Source: JANQOH01 sp965242575 (GTDB taxonomy: Bacteria; Pseudomonadota; Alphaproteobacteria; UBA7887). From it: a stretch of DNA of 64,000 bases. Within the stretch, counting starts at the first letter, position 1. The number at the start of each line of letters is the position of its first letter. The DNA is taken from positions 1,860,001-1,924,000 of the forward strand of contig OZ251461.1 of assembly GCA_965242575.1 (NCBI GenBank). Direction: 5' to 3'. Below, piece after piece: positions 25,566-33,900 of this stretch. Made by a program: the position numbers and the translations under genes. The notes beneath the pieces are model-generated. The model did not search any database. It saw only the letters and a list, made by a program, of their open reading frames with translations, and was not told the origin of the DNA.

Positions 25566-26344
25566 CCGCCGCCGCGCCGCCCGAGCCCCTCCCCGGAGCG
25601 GCGCTCGTCACCGGCGCCGCGAACCGCATCGGGCGGGCCATCGCGCTGGCGCTGGCGGCGGACCGGCCGGTCGCCGTCCACTACCGCGAATCGGCGGACG
25701 CCGCGCGCGCGCTGGCGGCGCGGATCGCGCGCGGCGGCGGGGCCGCCGCCGCCCTCGGCGCGGACCTCGCCGACGAGGCCGCCGCCGCCGGCCTCGTCGC
25801 CCGCGCCGCGGAGCGCCTGGGCCCGGTCGCCGTGCTGGTCAACAACGCCGCCGTCTTCGAACGCGATTCGGCCGCCGATGCGAGCGCGGACAGTTGGGCG
25901 CGGCACATGGCGGTCAACCTCCGCGCGCCCTTCGTGCTGAGCCAGCGCATGGCCGCCGCGCTGCCGCCGGGGCGGCGCGGCGCCATCGTCAACCTCCTCG
26001 ACCAGCGGGTGTGGAACCTCACGCCGCATTTCGTCTCCTACACCGTCAGCAAGTCGGCGCTGTGGACCCTCACGCGCACCCTCGCGCTGGCGCTGGCGCC
26101 GCGCGTCCGCGTCAACGCCATAGGCCCGGGGCCGACCTTGCCGAGCGCGCGCCAGTCGCCGGCGCAATTCGCCGCCCAGGCGCGCGCCGTGCCCCTCGGC
26201 GCGCCGGTCGCGGCCGGGGAGATCGCCGCCGCCGTCCGCTTCCTCCTCGCCGCGCCCTCGCTCACCGGGCAGATGATCGCCCTCGACGGCGGCCAGCATC
26301 TCGGCTGGCGCCACGCCGAACCCGCCGCGGAGCCCGAGGAATGA
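25562..26344 (+). CDS. SDR-family oxidoreductase, possibly pteridine/dihydromonapterin reductase-like
   Basis: 260 aa short-chain dehydrogenase: cofactor loop TGAANRIGRAIALALA, NNAAVFERDS in place of NNAG, and a catalytic YTVSK. The TGAA(N/K)RIG loop and HYRESAD motif are those of pteridine reductase/FolM-like SDRs, and the gene overlaps folB by ATGA, supporting a folate or pterin role. FabG function is less likely because a canonical fabG is at 7165-7902. The GTG start overlaps the GT2 stop. Confidence 0.8.
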   Translation: MTAAAPPEPLPGAALVTGAANRIGRAIALALAADRPVAVHYRESADAARALAARIARGGGAAAALGADLADEAAAAGLVARAAERLGPVAVLVNNAAVFERDSAADASADSWARHMAVNLRAPFVLSQRMAAALPPGRRGAIVNLLDQRVWNLTPHFVSYTVSKSALWTLTRTLALALAPRVRVNAIGPGPTLPSARQSPAQFAAQARAVPLGAPVAAGEIAAAVRFLLAAPSLTGQMIALDGGQHLGWRHAEPAAEPEE

Positions 26345-26706
26345 CCGCGCGGCGGACGCTGTTCGTCAGCGGCCTCGAGCTCGACTGCGCCATCGGCGTC
26401 CATGCGCACGAGCGCGGGCGGCGCCAGCGCGTCGTGGTCGACATCGCCCTCGCCGTCGCCGCGCCCGCCGAGCCGCGCGCCGACCGCATCGCCGCCGTGG
26501 TGTCGTACGAGGACATCGTGGCGGGCGTCGAGCGCATCGCCGCCGGCGGCCACGTCAACCTCGTCGAAACCCTGGCCGAGCGCATCGCCGACCTGTGCCT
26601 CGCCGACCGCCGCGTCCTCCGCGCGCGGGTGCGGGTGGACAAGCCGGACGTCTATGACCGCGCCGCGTCGGTAGGGGTCGAAATCGACCGAAAACGCGGC
26701 GAATAG
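26341..26706 (+). CDS. folB: Dihydroneopterin aldolase
   Basis: 121 aa. LFVSGLELDCAIGVHAHERGRRQRVVVDI is the N-terminal signature, and VSYEDIVAGVERIAAGGHVNLVETLAERIADLCL contains the conserved Tyr and Glu and the VETLAE motif. It cleaves dihydroneopterin to hydroxymethyl-dihydropterin in folate synthesis. Coupled to the SDR by an ATGA overlap and last gene of this operon. Confidence 0.92.
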   Translation: MTARRTLFVSGLELDCAIGVHAHERGRRQRVVVDIALAVAAPAEPRADRIAAVVSYEDIVAGVERIAAGGHVNLVETLAERIADLCLADRRVLRARVRVDKPDVYDRAASVGVEIDRKRGE

Positions 26707-26843
26707 CCCGGATTTCCGCGCGTTTTCCGCAACCGGTTCACAACCGCCGCCGCGCCGGCCTTCGCCGCCGCCGCCGCCGGGCCGCCGCCGGAACGCCACG
26801 CGAATGTCACGATAAATCGGCGTTATTTCAATCGATTGCCGGG

Positions 26844-26932
26844 TTATCCCCGTTTTTCCGCCGCGGCGCCGCGGATCCGCCGCCCGGCGCGCCCTTTCGC
26901 CCGGCCCGCCGCTATGCACCGGGTTATCCACA
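26844..26932. other. Intergenic segment with DnaA-box-like motifs
   Basis: Within the 287-bp folB-uvrC gap there is an exact TTATCCACA (26924-26932) and a related TTATCCCCG (26844-26852), both in the context GGGTTATCC. A less GC-rich patch lies at about 26806-26840. Two boxes do not make an origin; they may bind DnaA as a regulator of uvrC, or be chance. Confidence 0.3.
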
Positions 26933-26993
26933 GGCTTGCCCGAAGGAGCCGCCGCGCGTTGACCGTCGCCTGGGCCGCCGCGATAGTGGCGCC

Positions 26994-28892
26994 ATGACGG
27001 CTCCGCCCGAACCCCCGGAGAAGGCGGCCGGCGCCGCCGACCCGCCGCGCGGCGCGGACGCCGTGCGCGCCGCGCTGCCCGGCCTGCCCCCGGGCCCGGG
27101 GGTCTATCGCATGCTCGACGGCGAGGGCCGGCCGCATTACGTCGGCAAGGCGCGCAGCCTGCGCAAGCGGGTCGCCAGCTACGCCAACCCGGCGCGCCAT
27201 CCGACGCGCATCGCGCGCATGATCGCCGAGACGGCGGCGGTCGAGGTGGTCACGACCCACACCGAGGCCGAGGCGCTGCTGCTCGAGGCCAACCTGATCA
27301 AGCGGTTCCAGCCCCGCTACAACATCCTGCTGCGCGACGACAAGTCGTATCCCTACATCCTGCTGACCGGCGGCGGGGACCCTTGGCCGCGGCTCGTCAA
27401 GCACCGCGGCGCGCGCGACCGGCCGGGGCGGTATTTCGGCCCCTTCGCCTCGGTCGGATCCGTCAACCGGACCCTCAACGCGCTCCAGCGCGCCTTCCCG
27501 CTGCGCACCTGCTCCGACGGCGTGTTCGCCAACCGCTCCCGCCCGTGCCTGCAATACCAGATCAAGCGGTGCTGCGGCCCGTGCGTCGGCCTCGTCGACT
27601 CCGGCGCCTACGGGGAGATCGTCGACCAGACGCGGGACTTCCTCTCCGGGCGCAGCCAGGCGGTGCAGGACCGCCTCGCCGAGCGCATGCAGGCGGCGAG
27701 CGAGGCGCTCGAATTCGAGGCCGCCGCGGTCCTGCGCGACCGCATCCGCGCGCTCACCCAGGTGCAGGCGCGCCAGGACATAAACCTGGAGGGCGCCGCC
27801 GAGGCGGACGTCATCGCCGCGCACCAGGACGGCGGCCAGACCTGCGTCCAGGTTTTCTTCTTCCGCGACGGGCGCAACTACGGCAACCGCGCGCATTTTC
27901 CGACCCATGCGCGCGACCGCGACGCCGCCGCCGTGCTCGCCGCCTTCCTCACCCAGTTCTACGACGGGCGGAAGGCGCCGCGCCTCGTGTTGCTCAGCCA
28001 CCCGGTGGACGAGCGGGAGCTGATCGCCGAGGCGCTGGGCGTCGCCGCCGGGCGCCGCGTCGAGCTCCGCGCGCCGCGCCGCGGGGCCAAGCGCAAACTC
28101 GCGCTGCTGGCGCTGGAGAACGCGCGCGGCGCGCTCGAGCGCCGCCTCGCCGAAAACGCCTCGCGGCGGCGGCTGCTCGAGGGCGTGGCGGACATGTTCG
28201 GCCTCGAGGCGCCGCCGCGCCGCGTCGAGGTCTATGACAACAGCCATATTTCCGGGACCCGCCCGGTCGGCGCGATGATCGTCGCCGGCGCCGACGGCTT
28301 CGCGAAGGCCGCCTACCGCCGCTTCAACATCCGCGAGGCGGCGGCGGGCGACGATTACGACATGATGCGCGAGGTCATGCGCCGCCGCTTCGGCCGCCTG
28401 CTGCGCGAGGACCCGGACCGCGAGGGCGGCCAGTGGCCCGACCTCGTCCTGGTCGACGGCGGCGCCGGGCAGTTGTCGAGCGCCCTCGCGGCGCTGGAGG
28501 AGCTCGGAATCGAGCCCGGCGCCGGCCTGCGCATCGCCGCCATCGCCAAGGGCCCCGACCGCGGCGCCGGGCGCGAGCGCATCCACCTGCCGGGCCGCGC
28601 GCCGTTCATGCTGCGCCCCAACGACCCCGCCGCCTACTTCCTCCAGCGGCTGCGCGACGAGGCGCACCGCTTCGCTATCGGCGGCCACCGCGCGCGGCGC
28701 TCCAGGGCCGTGGCGCGGTCGGAGCTCGACGAGATCTCCGGCGTCGGCGCCAAGCGCAAGCGCGCGCTGCTCCACCGCTTCGGCTCGGCGCGCGGCGTCG
28801 CCCAGGCCGGACTGGAGGACCTGGAGCGCGTCGACGGCGTGAGCCGGTCGGTCGCGCGCGCCGTTTACGGCCACTTCCACGACGGCGGCTGA
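26994..28892 (+). CDS. uvrC: UvrABC excinuclease subunit C
   Basis: 632 aa nuclease that makes both incisions in nucleotide excision repair. GIY-YIG domain: PGPGVYRMLDGEGRPHYVGKA at about 35-55. UVR motif: LEFEAAAVLRDRIRAL. RNase H-like 5' nuclease region: EVYDNSHISGTRPVGAMIV and LVLVDGGAGQLSSA. Helix-hairpin-helix pair at the end: ISGVGAKRKRALLHRFG and ERVDGVSRSVARAVY. All catalytic blocks are present. pgsA follows after 11 bp, as in many proteobacteria. Confidence 0.96.
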   Translation: MTAPPEPPEKAAGAADPPRGADAVRAALPGLPPGPGVYRMLDGEGRPHYVGKARSLRKRVASYANPARHPTRIARMIAETAAVEVVTTHTEAEALLLEANLIKRFQPRYNILLRDDKSYPYILLTGGGDPWPRLVKHRGARDRPGRYFGPFASVGSVNRTLNALQRAFPLRTCSDGVFANRSRPCLQYQIKRCCGPCVGLVDSGAYGEIVDQTRDFLSGRSQAVQDRLAERMQAASEALEFEAAAVLRDRIRALTQVQARQDINLEGAAEADVIAAHQDGGQTCVQVFFFRDGRNYGNRAHFPTHARDRDAAAVLAAFLTQFYDGRKAPRLVLLSHPVDERELIAEALGVAAGRRVELRAPRRGAKRKLALLALENARGALERRLAENASRRRLLEGVADMFGLEAPPRRVEVYDNSHISGTRPVGAMIVAGADGFAKAAYRRFNIREAAAGDDYDMMREVMRRRFGRLLREDPDREGGQWPDLVLVDGGAGQLSSALAALEELGIEPGAGLRIAAIAKGPDRGAGRERIHLPGRAPFMLRPNDPAAYFLQRLRDEAHRFAIGGHRARRSRAVARSELDEISGVGAKRKRALLHRFGSARGVAQAGLEDLERVDGVSRSVARAVYGHFHDGG

Positions 28893-28903
28893 CCGGCGCG
28901 GCG

Positions 28904-29461
28904 ATGCCCGGCGGCCTGCCGAACCTCCTCACCCTGGCGCGCGTCGCCGCGGTTCCGGCCTTCGCCGCCGCGTTCCTCGCGCCGCCGCCGGCCGGCCCGT
29001 GGCTGGCGCTCGCGCTGTTCGCCGCCGCCGCCGCGACCGACTGGCTCGACGGCTGGCTGGCGCGGCGCCTCGACGCCGCCACCGCGTTCGGGCGCTTCCT
29101 CGACCCGGTGGCCGACAAGCTCCTCGTGACCGCGGCGCTGGCGCTCCTCGCCGCCGACGGCCGCGCGCCGGTCGTCGCCGTCCTCCTCGTCCTGTGCCGG
29201 GAGATTTTCGTCTCCGCGCTGCGCGAGGAGGCGGCGCGGCGCGGCGCCGAGGTCCCCGTGTCCCGGCTCGGCAAGGCGAAGACCGCGTGCCAGATGGCGG
29301 CCATTCTGTTGCTCCTCGCCGCCGGCGCGGCGCCGGGCGCGGGCGTCCCCGCCGCCCCGGTCGCGGGCGCGGGCGCCGCGCTGTTGTGGGCCGCCGCCGC
29401 GCTGGGCGCAGCCAGCGCCGCCGGGTATGCGCGCCGCGCCGCGGCGGAGCTTCGCCGATGA
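28904..29461 (+). CDS. pgsA: CDP-diacylglycerol-glycerol-3-phosphate 3-phosphatidyltransferase
   Basis: 185 aa membrane enzyme. The CDP-alcohol phosphotransferase motif D-G-x2-A-R-x8-G-x3-D-x3-D is visible as DWLDGWLARRLDAATAFGRF followed by LDPVADKL. Starts GGLPNLLTLARVAAVP, the normal PgsA N-terminus. It makes phosphatidylglycerol phosphate. The stop overlaps mobB by ATGA, linking it to the molybdopterin genes. Confidence 0.94.
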   Translation: MPGGLPNLLTLARVAAVPAFAAAFLAPPPAGPWLALALFAAAAATDWLDGWLARRLDAATAFGRFLDPVADKLLVTAALALLAADGRAPVVAVLLVLCREIFVSALREEAARRGAEVPVSRLGKAKTACQMAAILLLLAAGAAPGAGVPAAPVAGAGAALLWAAAALGAASAAGYARRAAAELRR

Positions 29462-29985
29462 CGGCGCCGCCGCGGGCGATGGGAATCTCCGGCTGGCGCG
29501 GCATGGGCAAGACGGCGCTGGTCGTCCGCCTGCTGCCGGAGTTGAAGGCGCGCGGCCTCTCCGTCTCCACCGTCAAGCACGCGCATCACGGCTTCGACAT
29601 CGACCGGCCGGGCAAGGATTCCTGGGCCCACCGCGCCGCCGGCGCCGCCGAGGTGCTGGTGGCGTCGTCGCGCCGCTGGGCCCTGATGCGCGAACTGGCG
29701 GACGAGCCGGAGCCCGGCCTCGACGCGCTGCTCGCGCGCATGGCGCCGGTCGACCTGGTCCTCGTCGAGGGCTTCAAGCGCGGCGGCCACGAGAAGATCG
29801 AGGTCCGCCGCGCCGCCTCCCCCTCCGCCGCCGCGCCGCCGCTCTACCGGACCGAACCCAACGTGGTGGCGGTCGCCGCCGACCATCCGGTCCCCGGCGC
29901 CGGCCGCCCGGTGCTCGACCTCGCCGACGCGGGCGCCATCGCCGATTTCATCGCCGCCCGTTGCGGGCAAGGCGCGGCGCCGTGA
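29458..29985 (+). CDS. mobB: Molybdopterin-guanine dinucleotide biosynthesis protein B
   Basis: 175 aa P-loop GTPase. The nucleotide-binding loop is GISGWRGMGKTALVVRLLPEL, with VSTVKHAHHGFDIDRPGKDS and VLVEGFKRGGHEKIEV as family blocks. MobB assists MobA in attaching GMP to molybdopterin, the form used by the formate dehydrogenase further right. The start is the ATG overlapping the pgsA stop. Confidence 0.92.
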   Translation: MTAPPRAMGISGWRGMGKTALVVRLLPELKARGLSVSTVKHAHHGFDIDRPGKDSWAHRAAGAAEVLVASSRRWALMRELADEPEPGLDALLARMAPVDLVLVEGFKRGGHEKIEVRRAASPSAAAPPLYRTEPNVVAVAADHPVPGAGRPVLDLADAGAIADFIAARCGQGAAP

Positions 29986-29998
29986 TCGTCCAAGCGCC

Positions 29999-31279
29999 GT
30001 GACGCAATTGAGCGACTGCTTCGCGCATGGCGGCGGCCTCCTGCCGCTGGACCGGGCGCTCGCGCTGATCGACTCGCGCATCGGCCCGGTCACGGGGACG
30101 GAGTCCGCGCCGCTGGCGCAATGCCTGGGCCGCGTGCTCGCCGCGCCGGTCGCCGCCGGGCGCGACGTCCCGCCGCACGACAATTCGGCGGTCGACGGCT
30201 ACGCCGTGTATTTCGCCGACCTGGCGGCGGAGGGGCCGACCGCGCTGCCGGTCGCCGGGCGCGCCGCCGCCGGCCGCCCGCTCGCCGGCGCCGCGCCGCG
30301 CGGCGCGGCGGTCCGCGTGTTCACCGGCGCGGTCATGCCGCCCGGCGCGGACGGCGGGCCGGGGCCGGACACGGTGTTCATGCAGGAGGACTGCGCCGCC
30401 GAAGGCGGGCGCGTGGTCCTGCCGCCCGGCATCCGCCGCGGCGCCAACCGCCGCCGCGCCGGCGAGGACCTGGCCCGGGGCGCCGCCGCCCTCGCCGCCG
30501 GGCGCCGCCTGCGCGCCGAGGACCTGGGCCTCGCCGCCTCGCTCGGCCTGGCCGCGCTGCCCGTCCGCGTCCGGCTCCGCGCGGCGCTGTTCTCCACCGG
30601 CGACGAGTTGCGCGACCCCGGCGAGCCCCTGCCGCCGGGCGCGGTGTACGACGCCAACCGCTACACGCTGGCCGGCCTGCTCTCCGGCCTGGGCTGCGCG
30701 GTGTCCGATCTCGGCGTCCTCCCCGACGATCCCGGCCGCGTGCGCGCGGCGCTGGCCGGGGCCGCCGCCGGACACGACCTGCTGGTGAGTTCGGGCGGCG
30801 TGTCGGTCGGCGAGGAGGACCACGTCAAGGCGGCGGTGGCGGCGCTCGGCGGGCTGACCTTCTGGCGCCTCGCCGTCAAGCCCGGCCGCCCGCTGGCGCT
30901 GGGCCACGTGGCGGCCGGGGGGCGCGCCGCGGCCTTCGTCGGCCTGCCCGGCAACCCGGCGGCGGCGGCGGTGACGTTCCTCCGCGTCGCCCGCCCGCTG
31001 GTGCTGCGCCTGGCGGGCGCCGAGGCGCCGCCGCCGGCGCTGTTCCCGGTGCGCGCCGGCTTCGCCCGGCGCAAGAAGCCGGGCCGGCGCGAATTCGTCC
31101 GCTGCCGGCTGGAGGACGACGGCGGCCCCATGCCGGTGGCCCGCGAGGCCGGGCGCCAGGGCGCGGGGATCCTCTCCGCCGTGTCCCGCGCCGACGGGCT
31201 GGTCGAACTGGGTGAGGAATTGACCTATGTTGCGGAGGGCGACGCGGCGCAGTTCCTGCCGTTCGCCGAGGTGAGGTGA
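29999..31279 (+). CDS. moeA: Molybdopterin molybdenumtransferase
   Basis: 426 aa enzyme inserting molybdenum into adenylated molybdopterin. DNSAVDGYAVYFADL, TGAVMPPGADG, STGDELRDPGEPL, NRYTLAGLLSGLG, SSGGVSVGEEDHVKAAV and FVGLPGNPAAAAVTFL are all present in order. GTG start, 13 bp after mobB. A decayed second copy of its 3' end lies at about 33901-34100, on the far side of an inserted ATPase/PIN pair. Confidence 0.95.
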   Translation: MTQLSDCFAHGGGLLPLDRALALIDSRIGPVTGTESAPLAQCLGRVLAAPVAAGRDVPPHDNSAVDGYAVYFADLAAEGPTALPVAGRAAAGRPLAGAAPRGAAVRVFTGAVMPPGADGGPGPDTVFMQEDCAAEGGRVVLPPGIRRGANRRRAGEDLARGAAALAAGRRLRAEDLGLAASLGLAALPVRVRLRAALFSTGDELRDPGEPLPPGAVYDANRYTLAGLLSGLGCAVSDLGVLPDDPGRVRAALAGAAAGHDLLVSSGGVSVGEEDHVKAAVAALGGLTFWRLAVKPGRPLALGHVAAGGRAAAFVGLPGNPAAAAVTFLRVARPLVLRLAGAEAPPPALFPVRAGFARRKKPGRREFVRCRLEDDGGPMPVAREAGRQGAGILSAVSRADGLVELGEELTYVAEGDAAQFLPFAEVR

Positions 31280-31290
31280 GGCGGGGGGCG

Positions 31291-31542
31291 ATGCAGGTCC
31301 TGTATTTCGCATGGCTGCGCGAGAAGCGCGGCGCGGCGGAGGAGACGGTGGAGCCGCCCGCCGAGCTGGCGACCGTCGGCGAGTTGCTTGACTGGCTCAA
31401 GGGCCGGGGCGCGGGCCACGCCGCTGCGCTCGCCGACCTGTCCGCCGTCCGCGTCGCCCTCGACCAGGAGCATGTGGGCCTCGACCACCCGATAGCGGGC
31501 GCGCGCGAGATCGCGCTGTTCCCGCCGGTGACGGGGGGCTGA
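31291..31542 (+). CDS. moaD: Molybdopterin synthase small subunit
   Basis: 83 aa ubiquitin-like sulfur carrier. It starts MQVLYFAWLREKRGAAEE and ends in the essential double glycine (FPPVTGG) that carries thiocarboxylate. The ATG is preceded by GAGGCGGGGGG. A GTG 15 bases upstream overlaps the moeA stop and could also be used. Followed by moaE after one base. Confidence 0.95.
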   Translation: MQVLYFAWLREKRGAAEETVEPPAELATVGELLDWLKGRGAGHAAALADLSAVRVALDQEHVGLDHPIAGAREIALFPPVTGG

Positions 31543-31543
31543 C

Positions 31544-32017
31544 GTGGCGGTCCGCGTCCAGCGCGAGGATTTCGACGCCGGCGCCGAACTCGCGGCGCTG
31601 TCGGCCGGCAACCCGGCGGTGGGCGGCGTTGCGGCGTTCGTCGGCTTGGTGCGCGACATGGCCGGCGGCGCCGCGGTCGCGGCGATGACGCTGGAGCACT
31701 ATCCCGGCATGACCGAGAAGCAGCTCGCGGCGGTGGAGGCCGAGGCGCGCGCGCGCTGGCCGCTGGAGGCGAGCCTGGTGGTCCACCGCTACGGCCGGCT
31801 GGAGCCGGGCGACCGCATCGTCCTCGTCGCCACCGCCTCCGCGCATCGCGAGGCGGCGTTGCAATCGTGCCATTTTCTGATTGACTGGCTGAAGACGAAG
31901 GCGCCATTCTGGAAGCGCGAGGAGACTCCGGCTGGCGCCCGCTGGGTCGCCGCCCGCGCCAGCGACGACGCGGCGGCGGGGCGGTGGGTCGAGTCGGCCG
32001 GGCAGGCGGCGGAGTAG
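31544..32017 (+). CDS. moaE: Molybdopterin synthase catalytic subunit
   Basis: 157 aa. VGGVAAFVGLVRDM is the N-terminal motif, MTLEHYPGMTEKQLAAVEAEA the central block, and the catalytic lysine is in LKTKAPFWKREETPAGARWV. GTG start next to the moaD stop. With MoaD it converts precursor Z to molybdopterin. A fragment matching the MTLEHYPGMTEK block recurs beyond the ATPase/PIN cassette that follows 12 bp downstream. Confidence 0.95.
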   Translation: MAVRVQREDFDAGAELAALSAGNPAVGGVAAFVGLVRDMAGGAAVAAMTLEHYPGMTEKQLAAVEAEARARWPLEASLVVHRYGRLEPGDRIVLVATASAHREAALQSCHFLIDWLKTKAPFWKREETPAGARWVAARASDDAAAGRWVESAGQAAE

Positions 32018-32029
32018 GGAGGGCAGGAC

Positions 32030-33403
32030 GTGGACAGTATCACGCTAGAGAATTATCGTTGCTTCCGTGAGCGGCAGAGCGCCCGGCTGGCGCCGCTCAC
32101 CCTGCTGGTCGGGGAGAATAGTACCGGTAAAACGTCCTTTCTGGCAATGATACGCGCGCTACAGGACGTTACCCAGCGAAAACGTGTTCCCGATTTCAAG
32201 AAAGCACCTTACGATCTCGGTAGTTACGATGAGATCGCCAATTTCCGCGGTGGACGCGCCGGACGCGCCCAAGAATTCGAAGCCGGCTTTAAGGCGTGTC
32301 GAAGTGGGAAGGGAAGATCGGATAGCGCCAAATTTTCCGTTTATGTTACGTTTGCAAAAAGGAAAAATGCGCCTGTTCCGGTAAAAATACGGGTATGCAA
32401 TGCGAACGAAACAATTTGGATGGAAGTCGAGTATCTTCCCAGAGAAAAACGATGTGTGCGCTTTGGTACGCCGAGAGGATCTTGGGAATGGGATGGAAAA
32501 GAAGACGATATGAGCGATCCGTGGAGGCGTCTGGATCCCGTAACGCCGTTGTATATGGTTCTGGGCCATATGAAATTCTTGGTCGATGAACGCAGTAAAG
32601 CGCACAAGAATCTGAGAGTTCTGTCCGGTTCTAGCCAACCTAGACCCCAAGATTGGGACTCCGTGAACAAGGTTATGCAATCCGAATATTCGTATTCGCG
32701 CGGTGAAACACATCTGTACGCTAGCGCGCCAGTTCGTTCCAAACCGCTCCGGACTTACGATCCTTCTGCACTAATTTGGGATTCCGAAGGCAACTATATT
32801 CCGACATATCTTGCAGATCTTGCAAATGCACATGTCACGGATAAGAAACGATGGGAAAAAATGAAAGACTCTTTGGAGAATTTTGGCAAAAAATCGGGGC
32901 TTTTCGATGAAATTTCCGTAAGATCGTATGGAAAGAAGGACAATGAACCCTTCCAGTTGCAGATCAGAAAATGGGGGCGGAAATCGAAGGGACCGATGAG
33001 GAATCTTGTCGATGTTGGCTACGGGGTAAGTCAGATCTTACCCATTATCACGGAATTGATGCAGTCTAGTGCGCCCACCGTGTTCTTGTTACAGCAACCG
33101 GAGGTGCACCTTCACCCGAGCGCCCAGGCGGCGCTTGGCAGCTTGTTCTGCGATGTGGCGAGTTCCGGGCGGCAGCTAATAGTCGAAACGCACAGCGATT
33201 ACATATTGGATCGTGTGCGCCTCGACGTCCGAGACCGTGAAACGAAATTGAAAGCCGAGGATGTTTCCGTGCTGTTTTTCGAGCATGGGAACCTGGATGT
33301 CAAAATTCATCCCGTCAAAATCGATGAAATGGGGAATGTCTATGGCCCGCCGGGCTACAGGCAATTTTTTGTGGACGAAACGAACCGAGATTTGAGACTT
33401 TAG
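32030..33403 (+). CDS. AAA_21-type ATPase, first gene of an ATPase-PIN pair (candidate defence module)
   Basis: 457 aa from a GTG. MDSITLENYRCFRERQSARL leads to Walker A GENSTGKT at residues 28-35. A long insertion rich in Lys, Tyr and Phe follows. VGYGVSQILPIITELMQSS is the signature-like region, and Walker B is unusual: FLLQQPEVHLHPSAQAALG, with QQPE instead of DEPE. ETHSDYILDRVRLDVRD is the H-loop. Codon use is far less GC-biased than in moaE or polA, so it was probably acquired. The PIN gene starts at the base after its stop. Confidence 0.85.
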   Translation: MDSITLENYRCFRERQSARLAPLTLLVGENSTGKTSFLAMIRALQDVTQRKRVPDFKKAPYDLGSYDEIANFRGGRAGRAQEFEAGFKACRSGKGRSDSAKFSVYVTFAKRKNAPVPVKIRVCNANETIWMEVEYLPREKRCVRFGTPRGSWEWDGKEDDMSDPWRRLDPVTPLYMVLGHMKFLVDERSKAHKNLRVLSGSSQPRPQDWDSVNKVMQSEYSYSRGETHLYASAPVRSKPLRTYDPSALIWDSEGNYIPTYLADLANAHVTDKKRWEKMKDSLENFGKKSGLFDEISVRSYGKKDNEPFQLQIRKWGRKSKGPMRNLVDVGYGVSQILPIITELMQSSAPTVFLLQQPEVHLHPSAQAALGSLFCDVASSGRQLIVETHSDYILDRVRLDVRDRETKLKAEDVSVLFFEHGNLDVKIHPVKIDEMGNVYGPPGYRQFFVDETNRDLRL

Positions 33404-33886
33404 ATGTGCGCGATCATTGACGCCAATGCGGCTCACGAGGTCTTTGGTGAGAGGTCCGCCCGCCCGCAGGCCGGGCAAGGCTTTTTCAACTGGATACGCA
33501 AACCCGATGGAGGACTGGTGGTCGGCGGTAAACTGCGAGAGGAGCTCGACAGGGCTGGTTTGAAAAAGTGGATGCAGACTGCACTACAAGCGGGAGACAT
33601 TCGATTTGTGGAGGATGAATCCGTCGACCGCCGAGCGGAAGAATTGGACGATGAGGGAGCGTGCCAATCGAACGATTCTCATGTCGTTGCGCTGGCGGAG
33701 ATCAGCGGCGCACGTTTGTTGTATACCAACGATAGGAGACTTCAGGGGGATTTTATAAGGCTGGTTCAAGGAGGGCGCGTGTATTCTACCAATACCGACG
33801 TCACACCGAGAAACAGGGATTTTACTCCCGCGAAACGAAACCTTCTGGCCAAATACAAATCTTGCCCGCCCCGATATACTCGGTGA
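33404..33886 (+). CDS. PIN-domain protein, partner of the preceding ATPase
   Basis: 160 aa. Acidic residues fit a PIN ribonuclease: Asp6 (MCAIIDANAAHEVF), Glu46 (KLREELDRAG), Asp91 (QSNDSHVVALAEISGARLL), Asp110 (YTNDRRLQGDF) and Asp116. The C-terminal 35 residues form a basic tail unlike VapC. No antitoxin of the RHH, AbrB or Phd type precedes it; instead it abuts an OLD-like ATPase without a gap. A sensor ATPase plus effector nuclease arrangement is the natural reading, but this is inference. AT-richer than its surroundings. Confidence 0.78.
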   Translation: MCAIIDANAAHEVFGERSARPQAGQGFFNWIRKPDGGLVVGGKLREELDRAGLKKWMQTALQAGDIRFVEDESVDRRAEELDDEGACQSNDSHVVALAEISGARLLYTNDRRLQGDFIRLVQGGRVYSTNTDVTPRNRDFTPAKRNLLAKYKSCPPRYTR

Positions 33887-33900
33887 GGCGCATTCGTCGA

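Noticed and set aside
25562..26344. SDR gene as a second fabG
   Set aside because: A canonical fabG lies in the fab operon. This one has the TGAANRIG loop and is coupled to folB, favouring a pteridine-reductase-like role.
33404..33886. PIN gene as an ordinary VapC toxin
   Set aside because: No antitoxin precedes it; it abuts an ATPase gene and has an extra basic C-terminal tail. The true vapBC pair is at 20750-21459.
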